Of a stretch of DNA of 64,000 nucleotides, positions 43,321 through 54,100 are shown one piece after another; within the stretch, counting starts at the first letter, position 1; each line of letters starts with the position of its first letter. The notes under the pieces are model-generated. The model was not told where the DNA came from. It worked only from the letters and a program-made list of their open reading frames with translations, and searched no databases. A program made the position numbers and the translations under genes. This DNA is from Lycium barbarum (lineage: Eukaryota; Streptophyta; Magnoliopsida; Solanales; Solanaceae): assembly GCF_019175385.1 (NCBI RefSeq), contig NC_083347.1, forward strand, positions 123,636,124 through 123,700,123, given 5' to 3'.

Positions 43321-45694
43321 ATATTTTACAACATTATATATATATATATATATATTTTTTAGAATTAACATAACTTAAAATTCTTAACTCTCTAAATATA
43401 TCTGTCATATTACCCGCTCAGCAATACTATGTGGATCAGTGGCCTGTCCTCTTCGTGCCCGAACCCTAGGACGAATAGCAGGTTGGTGTGGTATAGTTAC
43501 TGCTGTGCTTGATGTTGGCTGGCCTTGAAAAGGCTGCAAGAACCAAAGAGAAGTTAAGAGATCTATTAGCAAATAGTTAGATTCTTTAATCAAGATCAGC
43601 AAATAGTAGATGTAAATCCTAAAATTGACAAAGATGCCATGTTTTCTAAAACATTTCCCCCTAAGACTTGCCAAGCCTTACTAAACTGGAATTTGGAAAT
43701 GAGGGTAAATAAAATACATAAGAATTAATGCAAGAAACTAACATATATCACAAAAGGGGGCAACAAAAGAATACGATAAAGCCTTTCACTTTCTCCCCTT
43801 CCTTATGATCCATAGCCAGGACATAGTGTGTCTAGATAATGTGAAGTATGCAAATTGAATGAGACATATTCTGGTGAAATAAAAGGTGCAATTTTATATC
43901 TTTACTAGGAACATAAAGTATATGATGCTAAGAGGCCAAAAAAAGATTCAGGAGCCTGCCAAATTTAAAATGGGAATTGATTCTTCTCGAAGATGATTTT
44001 TTACTATATCTGTTATCCTATGTTGCTCGGACTCTTCGAAAATATCGCGAGGTGTGTGTCGGATCCTCCAAAAGTACTGCATTTTTGGAGGGTCTGACAC
44101 GGGTGCGGCAACATTTTTGGAGAGTCCGAGCAACATAGCTGTTATCTAATGATATCCGTCTGTGCCTAATTATTAGGTTCTTCAACTCACCCTGGCTCCT
44201 TCATCATCGCCAAACTAAAACTCCGGAAACATTAGCAATCTTACTACAAGGGCCTGTATCAAATCGTATGCAAAACAGAGTTTCTGGCACGTATACTAGT
44301 GATTAAATTCTCAACAGCTACTTTAAATAAATTAATTAAGCTGATTTATTAGGTTAGCTGATATTAAATGGAAATGGTAGTCTAAAAGAATAATAATTAT
44401 GAAACAATAGCTTAGTGAAAAAAACAGAAATATGTAACCTGGACTTGGTGAACTTGAGGAACAGTGTGGCGAACTGCATGAGATTGCAAATGTTCTAGGC
44501 CTGGATATAAATTTCCCATGTTCATTGCTTCTCTTTCCTGGAAAGAACATGAATTACAAATATAAAGATGGCATTATCCCCTAAGCTTACCCCTATCGAA
44601 ACACATCCAGTTCCTCCTCCACACCAGCTAAACTCTAAATACTGTGAATTTTTTGATAAGTTACGTAAATTTCACTAATGCAAGTGTCAAGGAGGTACTG
44701 CAAAACAGAAGTAAGCAAAAAAAAAAAAAAACTCTAAATACTATTTAATTAAATTCAAAGTTTTCACAACAAAAACACTCTTAGTGGCCGTTTGGCCGTG
44801 AATACTTTTTACTTTTTTTTTTTCTGGAGTTGAATTCCAGAAATCATGTTTGGCCATAAAATTCTAGAATTTGGAAAACACCAATGAGTTGTTTTCACTC
44901 CAAATCACTCACATAAAATTAAAAAACAATTCCAATTTGTATTCATGGCCAAACACAACTCCAATTTCCAAATATCATTTTTCACTTTGAAAACAAAAAC
45001 TACTTTTCTTCAAATCCTCACAATTTCCATGGTCAAACGGGTCCTTAATTGTCCCAGTACGATACGGATACAAAATAGTGAAATACACACTAATATTTAC
45101 CTACCAAAAATACAAAATATAGTTACCATATATTGTAGGCATAATACATAAAGAGCCCTCAAACTTGGCCTCAGTTGGCAAGGCACAAGTAGGCACCTCA
45201 ACTTATCTCCACTTTGTCAGTTGAACACTCTTAACTTGCAAAATAATCATTTAAACACCCTCAAAATTTATGTGTCACGTCAATATTTATATTTTGAGTG
45301 TTCAACTTTATACAAATTGAGGTATCTACTTATGCACATTCAAAATTAGAAAGCATACTTGCCAGCTGAGATCAAGTTTGAGGGAGGTCATGTGTTATGC
45401 CTATATTCTATTTTACAAACGTTACCAATAAGTTATGATATCTAGATGATCATTTTATAAGTTGGAGTATTCAACTGTTACATGTCAAGTTTAAGTGTGT
45501 ATTTATGTATTCTGCCTTTTGAAATCAAGTGAGCTGAGAAACACCATATAATGAATTCGACGACGCCGTTTCCGATGAAGCTTCACTGGGCCAACATCAG
45601 TTACTGTAAGGCTACTAGCGTAAGAGGGAATCGTGAGAATTTGGTCGAGAAAATCGTCAGTGACAGCGTATCCTTCCGGTGGATTTCTCGACAT
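40310..45694 (-). CDS. bHLH transcription factor, UNE12/bHLH7 group
   Basis: Minus-strand exons 45694-45587, 44537-44439, 43533-43414, 43256-43191, 42786-42721, 41582-41505 and 40540-40310 are all phase 0 and give 255 residues. The N-terminus [20 protein letters not shown] matches the DDFxxQIL start of the group. The domain is [61 protein letters not shown]104-E108-R112 is the G-box contact triad. [14 protein letters not shown] and the C-terminal [20 protein letters not shown] and [17 protein letters not shown] identify the subgroup. UNE12 affects fertilisation and related bHLHs act in light and temperature responses (family knowledge). The protein is shorter than Arabidopsis UNE12 ahead of the domain, so an exon between 44,538 and 45,586 could have been missed. 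Intron 6 hosts a LINE. Confidence 0.93.
40651..41460 (+). mobile_element. 5'-truncated RTE-type LINE
   Basis: Coding to 41,096 gives the end of an RTE-like LINE polyprotein: [66 protein letters not shown]-like [17 protein letters not shown]. The 3' end carries the shared GTCTACGTACACTCTACC block and a (TTG)n tail. A 17-bp target duplication with one mismatch, TGTTTGGTYAGTAAGAA, flanks it (40634-40650, 41461-41477). It is antisense inside bHLH intron 6. Confidence 0.93.
43285..43356. repeat. Poly-C / (CA)n / (TA)n tract filling a bHLH intron
   Basis: About 20 C, then (AC)n, then (TA)n, inside the 157-bp intron between the basic-region exon and the helix exon of the bHLH gene. In the transcript it reads UA-rich, then (UG)n, then a long G run. 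Confidence 0.95.
44018..44138. mobile_element. 121-bp hAT-type MITE with perfect ends
   Basis: CTATGTTGCTCGGACTCT and its exact inverse AGAGTCCGAGCAACATAG are the 18-bp ends. The 8-bp target duplication CTGTTATC is perfect (44010-44017, 44139-44146). It lies in bHLH intron 2. A fragment of the same family lies in Aux/IAA intron 1 (about 37,092-37,152). Confidence 0.95.
44785..45050. mobile_element. MITE of the GTTTGGCC type in bHLH intron 1
   Basis: Left GGCCGTTTGGCCGTGAATAC and right CATGGTCAAACGGGTCC are inverse partners. TTTGGCCATAAA and TCATGGCCAAACAC pair internally. Related to 7143-7392. Confidence 0.65.
45138..45401. mobile_element. MITE with GGCATAATACATAAA ends
   Basis: GGCATAATACATAAAGAGCC at the left and the degraded inverse GGTCATGTGTTATGCC at the right. 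AAGTAGGCACCTCAACT pairs with GAGGTATCTACTTATG internally. Same family as 52743-53027. Confidence 0.75.
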
Positions 45695-46385
45695 GCCGGT
45701 GAGACTTTCCGGCCAGATAAGTTAGGCTTAGTAAATGTACTTTTTTAACTTATCTATTAAAAAACTCTTTGTTCACTTTTTAAGTTATTTTAAAAAAAAA
45801 AAAATCCCCACTTTTTAACTTAATCTCTATACTAAAAGTACGTGTTCATTTTTACTTGTTCAATTTAAAAAATTAAGAGATGTTACAAAATATATTAATG
45901 TGGATGTCCATATAGTTCCCCTCCACTACTTTTCACCATTATATTCCACCTCCATTTTCTCAAATCTTTAATGCCATAACCTCTAACACCTCCACAACTT
46001 CATCCATGATCTTTCCCGTTATGTCAATGATTAATGTCTTTTAAGACATTCCTTTTGTAATTCTATCTCTATGTAAATGTATAAATAAAGGCATGGAATG
46101 TGATATGCGATACACCTGAACACACTTGGATGAATAAGAAAGTTATTATCTCTTGTCTCTCTATTTCTATTGCTTTCATCATTTTATATTGTTACTCTTT
46201 TAGTTTGATTTTACAACAAGAGATAATTTATCATTTTATACTTATTTTATCATCATTATTAAGTACTCCTAATTATTTCTAATTCATTTCACAATATTAG
46301 ATAACTTATAATAATTTGAGTAAGGTTTGTTCACTGAATATGTTGTTGTATAGGAATATTCTCATTTCATTTTGTGATTTCTTAA

Positions 46386-47285
46386 CCCCCTGTTTGGATG
46401 GTGGTTTCCCGTGGTTCATTAATGTATGGTTTTGTATGAAATCATGTTTGTTTCCATTCTTCTTAAAATTATGTGGTATGGTGTTGTAAACCCGTGGTTT
46501 ATCCCATGATTATATAACCATGAAAAGTCTCAACTTTTGTAACCACGGATTTGATGGTTTTTTCGTGGTTACGTATTTCATTTCCCCATTATACCCCACC
46601 CTCCACCATCCACCCCACCCTCGCCCCCACCCCACCCCTGCTCACCCTCCACCATCCACCCCACCCCACCCTACCACTCACTCCCACCTCACCCATGCCA
46701 CTCACCCCCACCCCACTCCCGCCCTACCACCCACCCCTCCCTCATCCCACAACCACCCACCTCACACCACCCACCCCTCCACCACCCACTACCCCTCACC
46801 ACCACCCAAACCCCACCCCTACAACCACTCACCCCCACCCTACCACCCACTACCCCCATCTTCATCCCACAACCACCCACCTCACACCACTCACCCCTCC
46901 ACCATTCACTACCCCTCACCACCACCCAACCCCACAACCACTCACCCCACCCTACCACCCACTACCCCCACCCACCTCACACCACTCACCCCTCCACCCC
47001 CTACTCACTACCCACTTATTTTTTAAAGTTTCTATTTTATTCTTTACCTGAGTTTTATTAATATATATAAACTAATTTCTAATTAAGAGTTAAGGGTATT
47101 TTAGTAAACATACAAGTTATTATACAGTACCATACAGTCAAACCAAACAATTCAAATATTATTAAATCACAACAAACAATACAGTTTATCCAAACATTAT
47201 GTTCATTAATACAGTACAATACAATACAATACAACACCATACTGTACATTAATGAACTACGGGGAACAACCATCCAAACAGAGGG
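46386..47285. mobile_element. Harbinger-like MITE carrying a C-rich satellite
   Basis: CCCCCTGTTTGGATGGTGG at the left is mirrored by CAACCATCCAAACAGAGGG at the right. The next ~20 bp also pair (TTCATTAATGTA). TAA flanks both sides (46383-46385, 47286-47288), the usual 3-bp duplication for PIF/Harbinger elements. About 430 bp of CCACCC/CCCCAC repeats (46,590-47,015) fill the centre. Confidence 0.8.
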
Positions 47286-47624
47286 TAAGAGATGTGCCAA
47301 GTCAAATATGGACAGAGAGTAGTAGTAAACATCAAAGTACTTGTGAAGTGCTTATAAGCCAAAAGACACGAGATGATGTTCAGTTTATAAGCCATTTTAG
47401 TTTGACCAAGTATTTTATTATTTTATTCTTAATAAATTTCTGATTCTTAAGATATCTTTTTCAAAATGAAACATTCCTCTTCATTTTGTCTGTAATTTCT
47501 TATTTTCTTTATAATCACATTTTTAAATCTATAATATTTTGTAAAAAAAATATAGGTGTCTTATAGTCATCCTAATAAAAATATAATTTATCAGCACCTT
47601 TTGGTCAAACCCAATTTCATAAAG
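47286..47624. mobile_element. Left part of a MITE-like repeat split by the LTR-like element
   Basis: GCTTATAAGCCAAAAG and TTTATAAGCCATTTTAG belong to the CTTATAAG family of the window. TCAGCAC occurs at 47591-47597 and again right after the LTR-like element (50269-50275), where AGCACTTTTATC continues, suggesting the element landed here. Confidence 0.45.
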
Positions 47625-50266
47625 TCGCGCGGGCACCTACCTATTCCACCTCGGTAGGCGAACCCTTAACCCAACATTCACAAATACAGTATAAATAACA
47701 AAAAAAGATAAAGTAACGTAAGCCTGACATATGAATATATGATAAATGCGAAAGTAAATCAAAAACCACCCCAGCATCTGGTCTGGTCATACAAGAGCAT
47801 CTAACTAAAATCTATAATTCTAGAAGTAATAATAATACATCAATAGTCTCAATAATGTCTTAGAATAGCAAAGCAAGACATAATAGAAGAAGAGTCTTCG
47901 GGTAGCAAAGCGTCCACATGCTCACCCAAACAGACTAGAATCAGCAGCCTCGAACTCTCAGCCACAAGGGGTAGACATTGATCCCACCCGATACTCTGCA
48001 TTCATGAAAGAATGCAGCAAGTGCAGGTCAATACAAACAACACATACTGGTAGGTATCATAGGCCGACTAAGATTAGCTAACATATACCAAGACAATAAA
48101 GTAAGATAAACAGGTAAATCAACAGAGCATAAGTCAACACGAGCCAGTAACCAAGTACAAGTCATCACCTATATTATAGCATTTAAACCCAACTATGCCA
48201 TGTCTCATTACATCCAATTTGAATCTGTATATCACAACTATATCACAAGAATATCATATGAAGCCAAAGGTACAATGCAATGCAATAATGTATGAAATAT
48301 GGATGTAATGCACATGCACCAATACACAATGTACTCCGATGATGGAACATCACATCTCGGCAGCACAACCCATGGAGGACCCGCGAAGTCCATGTACCAT
48401 TCCTCACGATTTTGGCAAAGACCTTAGCAATCCCTACTAGCACTCGTACCTCAATTCCGGGATAAACATCAGACATCGGTCCTCACGTCACTCTTATCCA
48501 ACTAAGCCCAGCTCATAACAGTGTTTCCTTGTATATCATCAATGTATCAACAATATATCATGAAGGATGAAAATGCGTGCAATGTATGAGCTCAATGTCA
48601 ATAATCAAATCAATCTCAAAAGTACCACACATAGGCACACCAACAATATCAATAAAAAAGCTATACAATAAGCCACAATAGTATCACAATCCTCGTCTCA
48701 AAACAACAAGAAGTAAGGTGCTACAATATCATCATCAAGATATATCACTAGTCATGAATATCTACTATCTCCAAGTGGCAACGAGCCAACAACAAATAGA
48801 ACAAGATAAGTCACACGGGGTGGCTAGCCCTAAATCATATAATAAGGCCCAACGTAAGGCAATATCCAATCCAACTTCATACCCGAAGGTTTACATGCAT
48901 TCTCCGACAATATCATCTAAATATATGCTTCGCTAATAGAAGTCTCACCATAGGGTAAACCGTAACCTACCTGGAAGGCCGAATAACAAAGTCTCCAACA
49001 ATCACACCTTATTCTTTTCTTTCCTTTGAGCCTCGTGATAATGGAAGTCTAATCATATCCAAAATAGGCAATTAGAATCAAGAAGAACATCATTCAAACC
49101 TTACTTCTATTCAAGGCTCAATTCCCAACCTATATAATGGGGTTTATGAACTAGAAAGATGAAATTTGGATCCTATAGGTCCCAACAAAAAATTAAGGTT
49201 CTAGGTGATCAATTCCCATCAATAATAAACTAGGAGAACTAACAAAATACTTAAATTCGGATTCTAGGCAAAATCCCCAAATTTGGGTATGAATCCTCAC
49301 TTCCAATCCCATAAATTTAGCCACTAATTAGGAACAAATGATGCAATAATAGATCCTAGTCATCAATTCCACGCTTAATGAAGCTAACCCAATCAATAAA
49401 TCAAGATTACAAAGCCTAGAAAGAAGAACTCATTGAACCCTTTTTTAATTCTTAAACTCTTAGTGAACTAGCATGATAATGGAATCCTAAGATAATTATG
49501 GAAAATGGAATAGCAAAGAAGATAGAAGGACTTATCACAAAGATTTCCCCCCAAGAATCACCTTAAAATGCTCCCAATAACACTAAAGTCGAAATAATAA
49601 AAAATGAGGGATTTACGACTTTTAATACTCATTTAATGAATGTATCTGCCCGATGCCCGCTCCTACGACAACGAGACCGCTGCGGCGGTCTCGCTTTGAC
49701 GCTCACTCAGACCACTGTGGCGGTCAGCTACTATATGCACTAGCTGCTGCAGTACTAGTGCTGCTATAGCGGGGCACCAGAACCAGAAAACTTCCCAAAA
49801 AATCACAATCTCAATCCAAAATCCCGACTATCACCCGAGGCCATCTGCTCACATACCACATATGCAGACACATATAAAAACACGCTACGAACGCACTCGT
49901 GGCCTCGGAATTCCCAACGGAGATCTCGGTGACCGAGTCAACCCCCGATACCTCAACATCAACTTCCCAAACCAAGTCCCGAAATGCACCCCAGTGCATT
50001 GAGAACCGATCCAAATATACGCACAAGTTTTAAAAGGCCATCCATACCTCTCGGAATCGACAGATTCTCGAAAAAGGTCTGTTACCCAAAAGTTAACTTT
50101 GAGTCAACTCTTTTTTCGCTTTAAGCCCAAATTTTCCAAAAAGTCGCTCGAATCGTATCCAAACACCTCGGGAAGCATGTCAACGGTCCCCTCGGGTCAA
50201 ATGTGATCTAAACAAGCTCGGGGAAGGGTCAAAAGTACCGAAAAGACTATAACGTTTGGTCGTTAC
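47625..50266 (-). mobile_element. LTR-like non-coding retroelement sequence, about 2.6 kb
   Basis: No transposase or polymerase frame is present. The right part matches the element inside the MADS array (17,822-19,128) from CTTCGCTAATAGAAGTC to the GTCGTTACA end. On the minus strand it opens TGTAACGACCAAACG, typical of Solanaceae LTR-type repeats. GCTGCGGCGGTCTCG-type tracts near 49,680-49,770 are shared in style. The left boundary is uncertain. Confidence 0.6.
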
Positions 50267-51078
50267 ATCTCAGCACTTTTATCTAAATATCTAGCTGCTT
50301 ATTTATAAAAATTAAGTTTCATCACTTAAAGCTTATTAACTAATTCAAAGGAACTCTAAGTCGGAGTCTAAAAATGCGATTGATAAGTAACAAATGAAAT
50401 ATATAGTTGAAAATACGATTTATAAGCCGGGCTCAACAATTGTGAGTTATAAACGGGGGTAGGTGAATGCACTTGTAAGTCGGGCACAACAACTTTGATT
50501 TATAAGTCGGGATCTAAAAATGTTAGTTATAAGTTGGGTTCAACACTACGATTTATGAAAAGAATCTATGAATATGAATAGAGCCAGCAAATGCGATTTG
50601 TAAGTCGAGGTCAAATGTGATTATATAAATGTTCATTTTTTTATCAAATAATATTTGTATTTTATTAAATTTGTATCTATTTTCTAATATTTAGTTACTT
50701 TTTTATTTGAATTGTATATTTATTACTTATGTTTAAATTCATACATTATGCACATTCAGATGTTGAAAAACAAACAATCTTAATCATTTAGTGTTCAGAT
50801 CTAGAAACAACATCTTAATCAAGATGTGCATTCAGATTAGACGCCTTGATCTTAATGAAAACAAATAAGGCATAAATAATTTTACATGAGTTGGTGTAAA
50901 TACTTTAGTTGGGTCAAGTATTCATCCAGAAACTCTATGGTTGAAGTTTTTTCCCCAAGCAAAATGTAAAATGCAGTTGATGTTGAGTCTCATTAAAAAC
51001 TAAAAAAGGGGCCAATATGAAAAAAGTTCAACTAAAAAAAAGGAGCTAATGTGGTTGAAAAGTAAAACATAGTGGAGT
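50267..51078. other. Upstream flank of the AARE gene
   Basis: AT-rich DNA with repeated ATTTATAAGTCGG / TTATAAGTCGGG phrases between 50,390 and 50,610. Promoter elements of AARE should lie here but none is clear. Confidence 0.4.
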
Positions 51079-51188
51079 ATGACGAATATAGTTTCTTCTC
51101 CCTTAGCAGCAATACGCACGCACTCTCATAGCTTTCCCCAATATCGCATTCTCAAGCCTATTTCCAATAGACCCATTTGGCTAAACAC
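51079..51188 (+). other. Predicted transit-peptide exon of AARE
   Basis: Thirty-six codons plus two bases with no Asp or Glu and many Ser, Arg, His and Pro. The donor CAC|GTAAAT joins the acceptor TTCATTAG|TAGACG at 54579 with conserved phase and no stop before the internal Met at 54607. Plant AAREs have been reported in both cytosol and plastid, so alternative starts could give two forms. Its 3' end has degraded copies downstream. Confidence 0.6.
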
Positions 51189-54100
51189 GTAAATCCTCTT
51201 TCATTTTGTCTTAATTATGCAAATATTTGCTCGTAGCCTTGTATAGTACTGATTCTTTCATTGTGTCTTTAATTATTTACATTTGGATACTCCCTCCACT
51301 TAAAAAAAAGTGTCCACTTAGCTATTTACATACCCCTTAAAAAAATATTAACTCCTGAACAAAAAAAAGTTAATTTGACTAAACTGCTCCTAATTAAAAA
51401 AACACTTAACAAGGGTAAATATGAAAAAATAAAGCTAATTCTTTCTTAATTTTGCAGAACTATCTGATTTTTTTTTTTGGGTTCTTTTCTTGTTCTTCTT
51501 TTGTTGCTTTTCTACCATTTTCATATGCTTATCTTGAATTTGTGCATTTTTTGTTGATAAATTAACATAAATAGGCGCCCATTAAAATAATAGCCAACAA
51601 ATATGTACTCCCTCCATTTCAATTTATATGAACCCATTTGACTGGACACGACATTTAAGAAAGAGGGAAGACTTTTGAAACTTGTGGTTCAAAATAAGTC
51701 TTGAAAATTTGTGTGACTGTAAATCATTCATAAAGTGAATTTGTTTTTAAATTAGGAAAGAAGTCATTCATTTTAACACGGACTAAAAAGAAAATAGGTT
51801 CAAACAAATTCAAACAGAGAGAGTATATTTTTTGTATATTAATGTATGTTATACATAAAATATGAGTACATCTTTAATTATTTTTGGTCAACTGGCCAAA
51901 TGTGTAATGTGCCGTTTGTGTGTCATATGGTGCAAAGATTGAGTTGTCCTCAAATAAGTATTGTCTGAAATTCGCCTTCTCAAGCAACTCAAACCTATTT
52001 CCAGTTGACCCTTTTGGCTATACATGTAAATTCTCTTTCACTTGTCTTGATTATGCAAATATTTGTTCAAATCTTCCTATAGTACTGATTCTTTCATTTT
52101 GTCTTTAATTGATTACATTTGGATACTCCCTCCGGTTCAAAAAGAGTGTCCACTAAGTCATTTGCACACTAAAATACTAACTCCTAGTCAAAAGTAGATA
52201 ATTTGACTAAACTGTCCCTAATTAAAAAGGTATTGAGATTTGATCACTTAACACTTAATAAGGGCAAATATGAAAAAATAAGGTTAATTCTTTCTTGATT
52301 TGGCAAGTGGACACTCTTTTTGAACTAAAAAATAAAGGCTAAGTAGACACTCTGTTTGAACGGAAGGGAGTAGACATTTTTTTTTTTTTTTGGGTTCTTT
52401 TTCTTGTTCTTGTTTTGTTGCGTTTAAATTTGTGCATTTTTGTTGATAAGTATAGCCGCTCACCAAAATAATAGCTAACAAATGTATATTTTTTTGTATA
52501 TTAATGTTGTATGTTATACATAAAACTTACATTTTGGATACAAAGTAGTATATATTTTTTCTATATTTAGCTAGCGAATGTAATTATTTTTAGTCAACTG
52601 GCCAAATGTGTAACATGCCCTTTTTTGTTACATATGGTGCAAAGACTGAGTTGTCCTCAATAAGTATTGAAAAAGAAAAGAACTTTATCTGTTCTCATAA
52701 GTGCATTTAGGATTTGACCGTTTTTCTGCTATGAATTAAATAGACATAATACATAAACAGACCCTTAAACTTGGTCTCAGCTGCCAAGTATGCCCTCCCA
52801 CTTTGGGTGTGCACAAGTAGGCACCTCAACTTGTCTAGAGTTGAACATGTGAACACAAATGCTGACGTGGCACATAAATTTTGGAGAGTCACGTCAGTGC
52901 CATGTAAGCATTTGCGTTTATGTGTTCAACGTTATATAAATTGAGGTGCCTACTTGTGCACATCCAAAGTTAAAGGGTATACTTGCTAGCTGAAGCCAAG
53001 TTTAAGGGTCTGTTTATGTATTATGCCAATTAAATAAAGGGTGTGCATAGATGCTAATTGCATTTTGACCTTTAGCAAAAATTGCATTTAGATTCTCTTT
53101 CACTAAAGGACAGCCTGGTGCACTAAGCTCCCGCTATGCGCGGGGTCCGGGGAAGGGCCGGACCACAAGGGTCTATTGTACGCAGCCTTACCTTGCATTT
53201 CTGCAAGAGGTTATTTCCACGGCTCGAACCCGTGACCTCCTGGTCACATGGCAACAACTTTACCAGTTACGCCAAGGCTCCCCTTCGATTTAGATTCTCT
53301 TTCACTGTGTCTTGATTATGTCAATATATGGTTGTAGCTTTGTACAGTAATGTAGATAGAATTTTATGATTGCAATATTAACTTTTGCAAGTTTTCCTTT
53401 TGCAGAACTGTCTTAACTTCTTTTTTTTTTTGTTTTTTTTTTGTCTTTTGTTGTTCTTCTAATGTTGGGTTTCTAATTTCTGCGGTTTCCTTATGCTTAT
53501 CTTGAATTTGAGTATATTTTGTTGTATATGGTGCAAAGATTGATTTGTACTCGATAAGTATTAAGAAAGAACAAAATTTTATCTGTTCTAGTATGGGCAT
53601 TTACAATCGACCATTTTGCTGCTATGAATTAATTAAAAAGTGTACATGGATGCGTGCCTTTGGCAAAAAAATCATGTATATTCTCTTTCATTGTGTCTTG
53701 ATTATGCTTGTATTTTCGTATAGTACTGCATATTGCATTCCGATATATAGCTTTTTATGTCCCTAATTAACTTTGAAAAGTTTTCATTTTGCAGAACTAT
53801 TTGATCTTTTTTGTCTTTTTCTTGTTCTTCTTCTGTTGCGTTTCTAATTTCTGCCATTTCCTTTTGCGTATCTTGATTTTGTGCATATATTGTTTCATTT
53901 GGTGCAAAGATTGATTTGTACTCGATAAGTATTAAGAAAGAAAAAAACTTTATCTGTTCTAGTAAGTGTAGTTAGAATTGACCATTTTGCTGCTATGAAT
54001 TGAATAAAAGGTGTACATAAATGCGTTACTTTAGCAAAAATAAAAAATGGTGCACTTATCAGGAAAAAATCTAGTAATCATTAATCTACTATGCCTTAGC

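Larger units (their letters stand above)
51130..54045 (+). repeat. Tandem degenerate copies spanning exon 1 end and intron 1 of AARE
   Basis: Landmarks recur. GATTCTCTTTCA..TGTCTTGATTATG-type blocks are at 51,195, 52,032, 53,290 and 53,680. GCAGAACTRTYTGA..TTTTTTTGGGTTCTTTT blocks are at 51,457, 52,379 (partial), 53,402 and 53,792. GGTGCAAAGATTGAKTTGTC blocks are at 51,929, 52,636, 53,530 and 53,900. The copy at 51,970-52,030 includes a degraded exon 1 end (CTCAAACCTATTTCC, ACATGTAAATTC). Confidence 0.8.

Noticed and set aside
46520..47051. Two long Pro/His/Thr-rich ORFs
   Set aside because: They are translations of the CCACCC satellite in a MITE.
47625..50266. A full autonomous LTR retrotransposon
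   Set aside because: No gag, protease, RT or integrase frame and no second LTR could be found inside the stretch.
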